Below are positions 1 through 11,930 of a DNA stretch of 64,000 bases, in pieces. Each line of letters begins with the position of its first letter. Position 1 is the first letter of the stretch. This DNA is from Paracyclopina nana (Eukaryota > Arthropoda > Copepoda > Cyclopoida > Cyclopettidae): positions 2,810,001 to 2,874,000 of the forward strand of contig JAGUCH010000006.1 of NCBI GenBank assembly GCA_019096065.1, in the 5' to 3' direction. Position numbers and translations under genes: made by a program. The notes under the pieces were generated by a model. That model was given only the letters and a program-made list of their open reading frames with translations, had not been told where the DNA came from and did no database searches.

Positions 1-924
1 GTTGATACTTGCCAATTCCTCATCGTCATGCTCAGCAAGGAGTTGGTTCTCTCTCTTAAGAATCTCAGCCTTGATTTTTCTCTGGAGCCCCTGGAGGGCA
101 GTTTTGGCTCCTTCAGCTTTGTCTGTGATGACAGAAGATACAGTTTGATTGGCCTGATCGTGAGCCGTGATGTAGGCGGGGTAGGTGGTGCCTAAGGCTG
201 CTAGCAGGCGGTCGGCAGTGGCCAGCATGTCCTTAAGGCTGTCCAAGCTCTCAGGCTTGTCATAGGATCGAATGCGCTTGCGATAGTCCCTACAAGCTTT
301 CGAGGCCTCATCAAGCGACTTGACCACAGCGTTTCGTGACTCAGTTGCGTTTTGTTGCTTAAGCTGCCTCTGGCTGTCCTTGGATTTGGTGGGAGCCTTT
401 TTTGAACTGTCTCCTCCTAGAACAGTAATGTTGCTATCGGTAGTACCTGACCCTGTACCTGAGGTTCCAGCAGCTGCTGATGACCCAGAGGTCTCTATAG
501 TGTCGGTGTTGCCATCCATGTTGATGTCTGGGTTTAAACCATGCAAACTAGCAGGCTCAAAAACGTCGTCCTCGTCGCGGTTAGCCCCTCCGTTGCCAGA
601 TGAAGTGTCATTCGCATTGGCTAGCGAGTTATTGACATTTGTCAAGGCAAGGTATTCTTGAAAGTTGCGGCGAGGGAGTCGATTTGGACTTGAATGGCGA
701 GTTAGTTCCAACAAGGCAGGCGAAATGTCCCAGTCCAAAGACGCTGCCACTCGCTGTTCGTCCAGTGAGAGCTTAGGCTGAGGAGTCAGCCATTGTTCTA
801 TTCTTCTAAAAGGTGTGCTTGATTCGGATTGAACATGAGGCGGTAATCCTCTGACTCGCAGACTTCTCCTCAGTCTCGTCCTTGGGGTTTCATCGGAGAC
901 TTGGTTGTCAGCGGGGTCATTCAT
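1..924 (-). CDS. gag-like polyprotein, N-terminal 308 codons (partial)
   Basis: An uninterrupted frame runs from ATG at 924 to the left edge, with an in-frame TAA just upstream of the start. The start reads MNDPADNQVSDETPRTRLRR and is rich in Arg, Ser and Thr. A low-complexity Gly/Ser/Thr/Ala segment follows around residues 140-165. A helical, charged region near the edge (AYITAHDQANQTV, then AEILKRENQLLAEHDDEEL) could form a coiled coil. There is no protease, reverse transcriptase or zinc knuckle in the visible part. The call as gag rests on position, directly downstream of a tRNA-Lys primer site, rather than on a recognised domain. The frame is intact, so the copy may be young. Confidence 0.65.
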   Translation of the reverse strand, partial: MNDPADNQVSDETPRTRLRRSLRVRGLPPHVQSESSTPFRRIEQWLTPQPKLSLDEQRVAASLDWDISPALLELTRHSSPNRLPRRNFQEYLALTNVNNSLANANDTSSGNGGANRDEDDVFEPASLHGLNPDINMDGNTDTIETSGSSAAAGTSGTGSGTTDSNITVLGGDSSKKAPTKSKDSQRQLKQQNATESRNAVVKSLDEASKACRDYRKRIRSYDKPESLDSLKDMLATADRLLAALGTTYPAYITAHDQANQTVSSVITDKAEGAKTALQGLQRKIKAEILKRENQLLAEHDDEELASIN

Positions 925-1062
925 GGATTCCGGATAATCCGTTGAAGCAGTGTCTAAACATAAAACTTACAGTTTCTTACAGAAAATCCTCACATTTTCC
1001 GTTGACGGGGCGAATGACCCATGGCTTTATTCGAGATCTTGAATCCAGGGTGGTGTCATCCG

Positions 1063-1080
1063 GCCCCACGTTGGGCGCCA
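1063..1080 (-). other. Primer-binding site for tRNA-Lys(CUU)
   Basis: The minus strand reads TGGCGCCCAACGTGGGGC, an 18-nt perfect complement of the 3' end of animal tRNA-Lys(CUU) including CCA. This is where reverse transcription of an LTR retrotransposon is primed. It lies 2 nt inside the probable LTR end and about 140 nt before the gag start. Confidence 0.88.
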
Positions 1081-1474
1081 ATTGTTTTGAGGGGCTTTTA
1101 CTTGCAGGTAAAGTCCTCAAGGATGCGAGAAGCCGAGACCAAAGTGTCAGCTCCTGACGATGATTCGAAGCGATGGAAACGGATGGATGGAGTCTCCAAT
1201 GATGCTGCACTTCATCCAGAAGCTAATGAATGCTTGTGAACGAGATGACAATGCAAAATAAAGAAGTATTCTGCAAAATATTCTTTATTGGCTTCTGCCG
1301 TAATGGCGGTGAAAATCGTACTGATGAAGCGTAAACATAATAAAGTAGAGTACTGTAGAAAAAGCAAAGTAAACATGATCATATAGTAGATGTCTGTGGT
1401 TGTGGAGGGCCTTAAGGCGTTGGTGCTACTGCAATGGGCATATGGGCCTGGAAGCCTTAAGGCAGTGCACTTAC

Positions 1475-1647
1475 CAATTTCTTCTTGGATATTCAGATGA
1501 AAGATGGTGTAAAGAAGGCACAATTATCAATACCCTTTTTGGCCTATTATCTTCGAGGTCATCATCGTCAAAATCCGATTCTGGGAAATCACTGAGTAAG
1601 ACTTGCAGCTCGTCTTCCAATTGGAAATACGGATTTCTCAGCTGCAT
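1475..1647 (-). CDS. possible first coding exon of an unknown host gene
   Basis: From ATG at 1647 the minus strand encodes an acidic peptide beginning MQLRNPYFQLEDELQVLL and containing the run DFDDDDLEDNRPKR. It ends at a good donor (TTG|GTAAGT, GT at 1474-1473) in phase 2. The retrotransposon LTR starts just downstream, so the element may sit in this gene's first intron with later exons off the left edge. No family is recognised and the start is only a guess. It could also be a chance reading frame or a relic. Confidence 0.3.
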
Positions 1648-1719
1648 TTTGATCGCACTCTGATCCAACACTGGAGCAAAGTTTCCGTGCCTCAAACCAA
1701 CAACAACCACCGAGCACAG

Positions 1720-4081
1720 TCAGTCAATCACAGCGGGAAAAATGTACGCAAAACTTACCCTTTTTTCTCAGTGCACTGGAGCGCGCGCGTGCATTAACTT
1801 GCTCATTTTGCCAGCAGGCTTGTGCAATTGCGAGTACATTTTGCCCCCTGAGTGCAACATAGTTTTCAAGGACAAGGACACAACAAATTTGGCCTTTACG
1901 TCAAGTCGAGTGCAAAAAAGGCCCTACGAGACCGAAAAAAAGACTGACGAAGATTGACCAATTCTGAGATTGATAGCTTTGTTTACGTCTATGATGTGGA
2001 TAAATAAGTAAGCGGTTTTACAGTAATGTGGTGTTCATCTAAGCACACGATATCAGTGTGGATTCGAAACAAATTATTTTGAAAAAATAATAATTTTCTT
2101 GTCACGTAGCTGAACTTCACATTCAAAGTTTTTGGTTTTGACAACAATTTGAGAAATGGTATGGTGGCAAATGTGTATCTGAACTTTACAGCTTTCTATA
2201 TTTTTTAGAAAGCCATAAACTGACAGCATTTTTCAGCCTTGCGGTACTTATGCAATAAAAAAGTTGGCAAATAGTAGGGCACGTTTTTGCTTCCATTTTG
2301 GCAAAGATGAAATACAGTAGTGTATCATTGTGGTTTGGTTGCGTGAATGCAGAAGGCTAATGTTCCAAAGCAGTACACTGTTAAGCGAATTTCAAAAAGT
2401 TAAAAATGCGGAGGAAAAAATTAAAACTATTCACTTCCATAATTCAAGAAATGTAATTAGAGTGAAGAAATCAAAAATTCAATGATACGTTTTATGCGAG
2501 AAACAAATCAATTTTAGTTATTCATAAATGAGATCAATTTAAAGTACATATTATTGATAAATTGCAAAACAAAGCCTAATAGCAAATAAATTCACTCAAA
2601 TTTGGCTTTTATGTAGCTAAACCGGATGATTCGAAGATTAGATGAAAAAATATGAAATTAAAGCGTGGTGGAACTTGCTGAAGTTGCGTGATCAGTTTTA
2701 GTGATAAGTTCCGATGGTGCTTTTTCAGTTCTTTGATTTTAGGCTATTATGTATAGGCTCTTCTAGCAATGTCGATGTAGAATGTAGGTACAAGTTCGAG
2801 AAAATGGTATCCACATTCTAGTGCGTTTGTGCCTTGATATTGAGTCGGTGCAAAAGCTTTACAGGTTTACAAAGGCCAAAATTAAGGTTGCGTGAAAGGA
2901 AGATCTTCAAGTTCCGAAGAACATTCCGATGCAAATAGAATTTACTTTTTTGCTGAGTGAGTCACGCAACTTTTGAGAGGCATGCAAAAAACAGCCACAA
3001 ATTCTTATGCCACTCAAAGGTAAGTTTTTGGCGGAAAAAATCGTCATGCAGACAAAAAGTAGATCAATACGAAAAAACCACTTGCCCTTTTTATCTCCTG
3101 TTATTTTGAAAGAAGAAATATCCGTTGTTATCAGCACTTTTACCATGTTTGGTAGTCGGAGTAAATTATAAGCAAACTAAATATTTGCAAATATTTTGCG
3201 TTTATGACATGAACCAGACAGAGAAGTAAAAGTGGCACAAAAAGTTTTCGCAAAAAAGTTGTGCAGAGAAAAACCAAAGAAAGATTCGTGCAGCTGCTTA
3301 TGAAGTTGTGGATTTTTTGCACAGTGGGAAACAACGAGTGTGAAAAGTCCCACTGTGTAACAATGTTACTTTAAGCTTAATTCATAATCACCTCTTCCAT
3401 CTTTTGCTCCATCTATTCGATAAGAATATTTACGGGAAAAGAAACAGTATTAAATTGTGCCCTATAAAATCACCTCAATTTTCAAATAACTTGAGAAGAA
3501 ATCGATCTGCTTTCTCTTTTTTATGATTTATTTTGTAGGCTGCGACGTTCATGCGCTGAAGCATCATTTTTTTCAGCAGGGAAAATAATGAATGCTTTCG
3601 TCCGATAAAAATGCGGAACTGCAGTAATTTTTACTGTAGTATTATAGCTGCAAAGTCGGCCACTCATGGACATATCAACCAATAAATTGCACTGCCAGAA
3701 ATAGAACTGATCCACAAATCCTGAGCCTAATGAATAAGCAACAATTATAAGGCTTAGTCTTTCGCAAGTTTTGCATAGTCACGCTATTTAAATAGCTCAT
3801 AACATAGCTTATGAAAATAGACGTTAAATAAGCTTAACTTACTTTCTTTTAATTTTACTTAGGTAACCTCTCAATACAGGATCGCCCTAAAAACTCTAAT
3901 ACAAAGAGTGGCGGACGCAAGAAACAGCTGAAAATTACGGGCACGCACTGTATGAAAGTGGGAGCTTTTTCTAGACGAGCCGATTTTTTAAAGGCAATTT
4001 TGGTCTGAAATTGAGTTAGAAAAGTGGCCGAGTTTCTTGCATGAAACTAAGAATTAGGTCTACAAGAGTCTTGATAATAAA
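1720..4081. other. gene-poor AT-rich spacer
   Basis: I see no convincing exon on either strand. Short open stretches (for example 2907-3334 on the minus strand) lack flanking splice signals and have non-coding composition. Confidence 0.5.
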
Positions 4082-4473
4082 AGGTGGATCCCACAACATA
4101 GCCAGCTAAGCTTAAGCAAAAGCAAGGTAACTTTGATTGCGAATTTCTCAGCAACTTCTCAGCTGATTCGAAACAAAATTGGTAGGATTCATCAGAGTTG
4201 CCTTTTAATTGTTGTTGTCAAATTTAGTGAAAATCCGAGGCTGCTAAGTGGTACCCAATTTCCCTTTGCTTAACCCAGCTTTGCTTTGCTTAAAACCAAT
4301 CTTTTGAATGTAACCTCGGATTTGGACTGAATTAGGCATGAACAATTATAAGGCAACTCTGATGAATCCTACTAATTTTGGTTCGAATCAGTTGAGAAGT
4401 TGCTGAGAAATTCGCAATCAAAGTTACTTTGCTTTTGCTTAAGTTTAGCTGCCTAATGTTGTGGGATCCACCT
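4082..4473. mobile_element. 392-bp foldback element (long terminal inverted repeats)
   Basis: The left arm starts AGGTGGATCCCACAAC and the right arm ends GTTGTGGGATCCACCT. The two arms are inverted copies over about 160 bp with roughly 90 percent identity, leaving a short centre (about 4255-4310). There is no coding capacity. The flanks share only AAA, so a target-site duplication is not established. This is a non-autonomous, MITE-like palindrome. Confidence 0.85.
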
Positions 4474-5040
4474 AAAGTCCCAAAAAAGCCTGAAATAATT
4501 CCTCTTTGGCAAATGAGATTGAGCTATTACATATCCTTCTTTTTTGCTTCTGGTTTGGCCGGTTTTAGTATAGCGGGTTTTCGCGCGAGTTAAGCTGCAC
4601 TCACTGCGACTCACATCTATTTTAAAAAGTGAAAGTTGCTGAATGAAAAAGCTCCAAATGTTTGCGCAAAAAAGTTCCGCCCCTCTTTATTGCAGAGTGT
4701 TTAGATCGCCCCTAAATCTTAAATGCAATGAGTATAATTTTTTTCAAAGGAGAGGTAGTAGCAAAAATTATGACATTATTTTGGTGCAGCCCAGTTTCTT
4801 TCCATTGAATTGGTGCTGTGTCCAGCAACTGTCGTTTTTATGAGAATACAAAAAAAGCCTTAACGGAAAGAGATGACAACCACGTAAATAAGGTTTCTGT
4901 GTGGTGTAAGCTAGCGATTTTTCATCAACAAACTATTTTTACCAGACAACCGGACTATACGACCGGTTATAGTCATTTATATGATTTTTTTGAAAAGGAC
5001 TCCTTATTTTCTTTGAGTAGTTAAGGTATTCTAAAACATG
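4474..5040. other. spacer / probable 3' flank of the gene to the right
   Basis: No convincing exon. A minus-strand AATAAA (complement of TTTATT at about 4685-4690) could be the polyadenylation signal of the large gene that starts at 11676. Confidence 0.35.
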
Positions 5041-8000
5041 TTAAAAAATCAAATAAATTAAAGCCTTTGAGAGGCATTTTCTTTGCAAGGGGGCTTGATT
5101 ATAAAAGGAACAAATATATGAGTAGGAGTCATTTTGAAAAGCTCTTAAAAAGATCAGATTTGTTTGATAAAACCTTGCGAAGTACGGTCCCTGAAAATGT
5201 TGATTGAAATATTGATGTTCTGCGAAGAATTCAGTTTCATTGAGGCGTCAGTTCTTTGATAGCAGGAGTGAAGAAAGAAGTGGTGCTTCAAAAGTAGCGC
5301 CGACTTTGCAGCTCTCCGAGAAAAATAGATAAATAAATGTTTACCTTGGCCTTGTGTGACATGGCTCTGGCCTGCAGAACTCGAGCTCTATTGAGCAAGT
5401 GTTCTTTTTTGGCCTCACCATCTTTCCTGACGCTTCTTAGCCGGAACAACTCTTCCTGTAGGCGAAGTTTTTCCGCTAAAAGAAGAAAGAAAAACGATTT
5501 GAAAACGATTTTCCACATCAGAGTCCTAAAGTGGAATTATTGCTGATTCAGCGACATCAAGAAACACTTTGTATGCTGACATACGCTTTTATTGCTGTTG
5601 TTTATTTATTGCGCCTTAGGGACCCTAAAAGTGTCGACTCGGGACGCGCGACTGGTTGTGGTGACAGATCGAAATTACCTCTGTGCATTTTTGACTTTGA
5701 GAGGACAGACAAGACTTCCTGCAAGGCCGGATGCCTTTCAGAAGCAAATATCTGAGTTGGATCGACAAAAAAGTCCATCAAGGCCGAGCCATGGCGAGAT
5801 CCCCTTCGGCCACGTGGAGAGAGATCGTCCCCAAATCTGGCCTTGGGTTCCTCAACAAAGGCCAAAAGGTTGTTGCCTGCCATGGCATCGTTGTACAACC
5901 GGTCATCGGTTTTGGCCTTGAAAAAGGAATCGTCCATGCCGAACAGGTCTGACCCATTATTGCCTAAAATATTTGGCCTTCATTCCACTCGCCTTATAAG
6001 TGCCGAATTTGTGGCCTTCATTTCATACACATACAGCTGTTTTCGTGATAAGAAACCTTCGTGTTAGGGCACAAAAAAGCTGGAAGTATAGACACAAAGG
6101 CCACAAATTTGGCCTTTAAAGGCCAACAATAATTACTGCTCTCATTTGTTGCATATCCACTACTCGAGTTATTCGTAGAGGAAGAAGGTCCATCAAAATC
6201 GAGCAAAAGGTCAGCCTTTTTCTCTTTGCGCACAGGCTTCACTTCTTGGCCTTTTTTCGGCCTTGACAGTCGATCAACAGCCTTATTTATCACAGACTCT
6301 TTGGGGGTCATAGCCCCGCTTCCCGCCATTGACTCCTCAGCCACTGAGGTTAGCCTTGTATTGTCCTCCTTGGGAAGGCCATAGGCCTTTTTAATGGCCT
6401 CAAACTGCTTCTCAATGCTCGAGGCCGCAGTCTCAAGATGCCCACCCCCATGGACTTTGACGCCATTCACGTCTTGGCCTTCGTCAAGGAAGCCAGCCGT
6501 GGAGAAGCCAGAGTCGTTGTTGAATGAGTACTCAATAGCCTTATTTTTGGCAAAGATCGCAGCCTCAATGCCCTCTTCTGGGTCTAAGATGAGGCCAGGA
6601 ACAAACCCGCCTAAAAGAAATGAGTCACCAATCATCTTCAAATGAGGGGCAAAATTCAGTCAAAATTGTTTCTGGGTAAATTAAGGTAATTGATCAAGGA
6701 GCTAAGTCAATTTTTGAGCTACCTGATTTGACATAAGCTGAGTAGTCTTGTAATGATCCAGGCCCGGAGCAAGGCACGAGTGACTTCATTGAGGTGTTCC
6801 TAGTCATCATTCTGCTATTGCGACCCGAACCCGACTCGGAAATCAGCCTTGATCGCGCAGTGGGCGATGACAAGCTTTTGGTCGACACTTTCCTCGACTT
6901 TTTCCCCGGAGAATTCACAGCCAAGTTGGCGGATATTTTGGTCATCAGTTTCGATGCTTCCACTTTGTTTTTCCACTTTTCCACCGCAGCCCGCGCCAAT
7001 TTCAAGGTTTTCAAGGTTTTGAAATCACTCTTCTCCACCATCTCCTTGTCGTCCATATCTCTCACAATTTTCTTCGACTCTTTCTTGGAAGGGTTGCTCA
7101 GGTTGCTTAGCTTCATCACTGAGCTGACATCGTGCTCCAGACTTGTCTTGAGCATGGACAACTTGAAAGCTTTCAGTTTGGCTTCATTTTCCTCTTGGTC
7201 GTCTGAATCAAGATCGAGCGGGTTCTGAACCGATTTCTTCGATTTACGAGCCTCCACCGAGCTTTTTTGCATTTTTCGAGGTAAAATGTAGGATTTTGCA
7301 TAGTTGGGCAAATTGTCAGCCTCGAACACTTCTTCAGCCGTGGCCAGGTCAAGGTCAAGAAGGTCGTTTTTGTTAAGGCTGTCCATGGTTGGGCTTTGAG
7401 GTGTGTCTAATCGGGAGCAAATGTAGAATTTTGACACGTTAATCTAAAGTAGCCTCGAGTGTGCACTCATTTTCATAGACAGGCTATTGAACTATTTTGC
7501 GTATGTTTTTCAAAGAAAGAGCTGCCCGAGATTGCCAAATTGGTGCTTTCCAGAATATGTTAATGATATTTCATCCAAGACAAATATTCTAGCTACTTAT
7601 TAGACATTTTAACAGGAAACACAATTGATTTCTGTACTCTACGAAATAAACTTTAGCTAAGGAAGTTTTCGAACAAATCAGAACAACTTGTAAACTTTTC
7701 CTCTTTGCCGCATTATGACAGTTTGGTGCCAAAAAGCTTACTCTCAAAGCCTGACAAAAGCGAATGGATTCAAATGATTAGTTTACAGCAACGTAGGTTA
7801 AAATCCTCCTAAATTCGTAAAAGGCATTGCATTGGTAAGTACTGAGCCCTCAAGTTTTGAGCCTTCAAGTTCTGAGCCCTCAAGTTCTGAAGCCTCAAGT
7901 TCTGAGCCCTCAAGTTCTGAGCCCTCAAGTTCTGAGCCCTCAAGTTCTGAGCCCTCAAGTTCTGAGCCCTCAAGTTCTGAGCCCTCAAGTTCTGAGCCCT

Positions 8001-11000
8001 CAAGTTCTGAGCCCTCAAGTTCTTAGCCCTCAAGTTCTGAGCCCTCAAGTTCTGAGCCCTCAAGTTCTGAGCCCTCGAGTTCTTTAACCTCGAGTTCTTG
8101 GCTCAAAAGTTCTGAGCCCTAACGTTTTGAGTGTTCAAGTTCTAAGCTGTATATAGTTCTGAGCCCTCAAGTTCTGAGTACTTTAGTGATCTGAACCCTA
8201 TAGTGAACTGAACACCAAGCCCTGAGCTCTCAAGTTCTGTGCAGAATATGAGTCTTGGACGAAAAAAGAGCCTAAGGAAATGATGGCACCATCTGCTAAA
8301 AACCCTCTCAGATAATTTTGCTGTTAAGTGCACTTTTTACTTTACCTATGTCGAAGAAGTCTTCTGTTTCGGTGGGATACCGACTGGATCTAACTGAAAT
8401 TCCTCTCTTCCGTTCATACTTATTTAGCTGACCGGTCGATGTTCTTGATCTGGTCAAGGATCGTTTAGGTGACTCGACATTAACTTGGCCTTTGGTGAGG
8501 CCTTGTTTGGCCAGAGCTTTTTGGACTTTTTTCTCGATTCTCACAGCATTGGTGGCCTTTGGAATGACTACTTCATTTGAGATTTTTATTTTCTCCTGGA
8601 TCTCCTTTGGCTGGACTCCTTTTCTCATCTCTTTGACATTCTTCAAAATTGTATCAGCAATATCAAGGCCTTCTCGAGTATCTCCAGCCTGAGTTTGACC
8701 TTCTTCTTTTTCATGGTCTTCCCCATCTTGGCCTTTATGGACTTCATCTGACCTTTTCTCAGCCAAGGGAGGTAGAATGAGGCCTTGATCATCATCATCG
8801 TTATCACTATTATCCTCAGTTCGCTTTTCACTCTCAATTAGCTGTGGGTCGTGAGGAGCAGTGGCCTTCGTTGACTTGTCCTCTTTTGCAACTTTTGGCC
8901 TTTCTTTCTTGATTGACATCACCTTAGTCTTCATTTGAGCTGATGAGGTGGATGTCTCTGGCTTGAAATCGAGGTTGATTTTCTGCTTTTTATTAGTGCT
9001 CCTGCTGACCTTCGAAGCAGCAGCCTTTTTTGGCCTTTCTTGGCCTTTTGGTTCATCAATTGTCAGCTTTGACTTCCCCATGGGTACCAAGGGCCCTAAT
9101 TGCTTGGAGCTCCTTTTGGGAGAGCCAATCAAAGTCTGCTTCTTCTCATCTTGGCCTTTAAGGCTACTTTTTTGGCCTTTAATGTCATTTAAATCCAAGC
9201 TAATGTTGGTTCCCTTCACGAGGCTGCCAATTGAAAGGCTTTTCCGGAAAATCGGTTCTATTGAGATCAGTCCATTTCCGGTTGCCAGCAGCTTAGGCCG
9301 GTCACGGCCAGCTGGAGTGAGCGGTGCATATTTACGGCGGTTTTCGAGCAATTTAATCGGCGTTGAACATGCTGAGAAAGTGTCTTGAACTTTTCTCAGG
9401 AGCTCAGCATCTTGAATGAGCAGCTGACTGGGGCTGCTTTGAGCACGATGCTGGTGAAAAACGGGAGGCTGGAAAAAAAGTCTGGTAGCTCTGTTGCTAG
9501 AGGTGTTTTCCAAAACTGGAAGTTGAAAAGAGCACGTGGACTTTCTGCGATGATTTCCGGTGTTGTGCGCTACACATTTGTCACCACCAGACTCGTGTTT
9601 TCCTTCATCCTCTGCTGATGTGGTGTCATCACCAGCGTTGTCATCTTCTTTTGGAGTCTTCCGTTTCCGGCTTTTTCTGTATAATTTCCGGCGAGTGTTT
9701 GGGGACACATTATTCCGGAAAGAAGAGACTTGGTTGTCATCACTGCTGCTCAATTCAATGTCAGCTACATCTTCTCCTGAATTGGACGTATTATTTTCGC
9801 TGAAATTAGCCAACCGTCTTGTTAATACTCCGTGTTTAGAATTATGTAGGGACACACGTGACCGGAAGTAGCTTAGATGGGTCAAAGTAAAGAGTCATTA
9901 CTTGTAAGATAAAATTATTGGAAATGCAGTGTTCATCTATTGTCTAGTTTTTGAGTTGGCTTTGGACTTTGCATCATTTCACTCTTTGAAATTGCAAGAA
10001 AATTATTATGATGTTTTAACTTGATCACATGAAAAAAGAAATAATTTACTTTCAAAGATTAGAACTGCTTATAAATCATATACTGTGGAAAAAGGTATCT
10101 TACGTCAATGTTTAGTATGAGATGAACACATGTGAAGGTAAGTTAATGCCATTTGGGGTTATTCAAATAACGAAGAAATTGCTTGGCGAAAATGGTGCTG
10201 TTACTAGCTTGGCTAGTGTTGCACCACTGCTCCTTCAATTACAGTTTTAGCCTCCAATATTGCAATAGAAAAATGCATTTAACTTACTAAAAATTGGCCA
10301 CCACATTGCTTGGTGCTGACAAGCAATTTATTCAAGGTTGCCACTATTCACAATAATAATATTTTTCCGTGTTCAATGTGGCTACACTAAGGCAAAGTAC
10401 CAAGAAAACAAGTCTTTGTTTTCGGATAGCCATGTCATAATTTGCATTTCACCACCGAACACAGATTGGGATTAGCGAAGATTGTTCTGTAATATACAGC
10501 TATAGCTTCAAAAGTATCCGCCCAAACTGCAAAATGCTTTCATTTTCTATGCGTCATTCCATAAAATAAAGGAAAATGGACAGATAGCATGACCTTCTAC
10601 TATTAGACTCAATTTGATGCATCATGGCACAAATATTACAGCAAATACTACGGTCACCAGTACTTACGTTCGTAATTTAAAAAAAATACTGTGAAGAAGC
10701 TAAAAATGCTTTCATTTCAGAACAGCAAGACCTTCCAAATTGTTTATGAAATAGAAGATTACTAGATGAACACACCACAATAAATTACAATGTTCACTAT
10801 GCTGACTAGTACTGAAATTTGCATTGTTTGCAAATCAGATCTCAGCAGTTGCCTTAAATGCAGCAATCAATTGAATTTTGCTTGCTTGAAACGCTGTGAC
10901 GAGCTCCTATAAAGGTGCAACTGAGCTGTACTTGCTGTTGTTTTACACCGCAATTACACCAAGTTGAGTGTAAAAAAGGATTGCATGTCTTCTTTACCGC

Positions 11001-11676
11001 GATCTAGTCCTTTATCCCTCTTTCTGTTATAGTCGTTGTATTATCCTTCAAGGAATCGATTAACAACAAGATGGAAATTGCGTCATTAATCAATATCTAC
11101 CACTATTATGTAAGGTGCTTTCACCTAAGCTGTATTTGGCATGATTTTCTTATTTTTGCTGTAATAGTGAATTACATAAGATACAGAAGCAAAAGTTCTT
11201 TATTATTACTACTATTTCTCAGGAGCAGTAGTGGTACACTGTCATTACGTACTATCTATACCAGAAAGTGTGATTGAAAATGCCATTTGCAGGACGCTTC
11301 TTAATGTACTGAATGCATTCAGATCTGGTCTGGCAACAAATGTATCAATAAGCATTCTTCTGATACATTTGTGTACTACAAAAGGACAATGATTGTTTTA
11401 AAAATTCACCTACTATTGTGGTAATAAGAATGTGTCAAAGGTCAGTTTATGTTGAGTAGTGAGGAGGACAAGCACTTAAAACACACATTTAACAACCCTG
11501 TAGTAGTTGCCTCACTTTGTAGTTAACTCCAAGTGGTCAATGGTTCGAGTCTCTTCAGCGTCGGAGAAGTTGTCAAAGAGCTTAGCTTCACTTTGGCTGG
11601 AGCCAGCTGAGATGCCTGAATCTCTGAGAAGAATCACTTTCTTTCGTCTCTGCTTTCTGCTCATGAGGCTACTCAT
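5041..11676 (-). CDS. large disordered, probably nuclear protein of unknown function (6-7 exons)
   Basis: Exons by splice signals and matching phases: 11676-11516, 9871-8346, 7406-6723, 6610-6137, 5963-5679 and 5475-5345. A possible last exon at 5190-5041 follows a good acceptor (ATTTTCAG). The product is about 1,090-1,136 residues. It starts [20 protein letters not shown] and is mostly low-complexity: acidic Asp/Ser/Glu stretches, basic SPKR-type motifs ([22 protein letters not shown]) and a lysine-rich middle. The last assigned exon is a predicted coiled coil ([20 protein letters not shown]). The charge pattern suggests a chromatin- or cytoskeleton-associated protein, but I recognise no family. 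The C-terminus is the weakest part. The intron after the second exon contains a minisatellite. Five consecutive junctions agree in phase, so the exon chain itself is fairly secure. Confidence 0.65.
7850..8240. repeat. 15-bp minisatellite (unit AGTTCTGAGCCCTCA)
   Basis: About 16 nearly identical 15-bp units at 7850-8090 decay into variants up to about 8240. The array lies in an intron of the disordered-protein gene. Because 15 is a multiple of three, it produces open frames on both strands (repeats of NLRAQ or SSSEP) that should not be taken as genes. Confidence 0.92.
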
Positions 11677-11776
11677 GGTCTATCTCAGCAGCTGATTCTT
11701 TTTTCTTGCAGCCTCTAGGCCTCACTGCTGCCATGAACAGTATGGCCTCCAAACTCAAGGAGCATAAACAACTTAC

Positions 11777-11818
11777 CACGACGATCGAGCAACGCAGCTC
11801 TGGAGAGAAGACTTTATA
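11777..11818 (-). promoter_or_regulatory. TATA box and possible 5' untranslated exon of the disordered-protein gene
   Basis: TATAAA on the minus strand at 11818-11813 is followed 20-40 nt later by a short stretch ending in a strong donor (GTG|GTAAGT, GT at 11776-11775). An acceptor AATCAG at 11692 would join it to the start-codon exon (ATG 11676). This would be a 5' untranslated first exon with an intron of about 85 nt. No transcript evidence is available. Confidence 0.35.
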
Positions 11819-11930
11819 GTCACACTTACGACAGGGTCATTCCTTTCGTTTGCCATTAGCTTCAGATTGGCCCCAAATCACCGAGTCGACAACTTTTGAA
11901 GCCGAAAGTACGTTCAAATATTTTTGGGGC

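Larger units (their letters stand above)
1..1470 (-). mobile_element. LTR retrotransposon, 5' part (LTR, primer site, gag start); runs off the left edge
   Basis: Read on the minus strand, the order is LTR, tRNA primer site, gag-like reading frame, as in Ty3/gypsy-type or related LTR elements. The LTR probably ends with ACA at 1083, followed by AT and the primer site at 1080-1063. It contains an AATAAA signal at 1289-1284, inside a hairpin formed with the complementary stretch near 1258. The outer LTR border lies near 1465-1475 but cannot be fixed, because the second LTR is outside the window. No pol domain is visible, so the clade is not assigned. Confidence 0.75.

Noticed and set aside
320-661. 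Plus-strand 113-codon frame
   Set aside because: It lies antisense to the continuous gag frame and is its shadow.
7809-8087. Repeat proteins (NLRAQ or SSSEP units) on both strands
   Set aside because: Product of a 15-bp minisatellite inside an intron.
11697-11816. Plus-strand C-terminal exon after TTTTTTCTTGCAG with frame ending GEKTL
   Set aside because: Attractive acceptor, but no plus-strand partner exons were found. The minus-strand TATA/UTR reading fits the neighbouring gene better.
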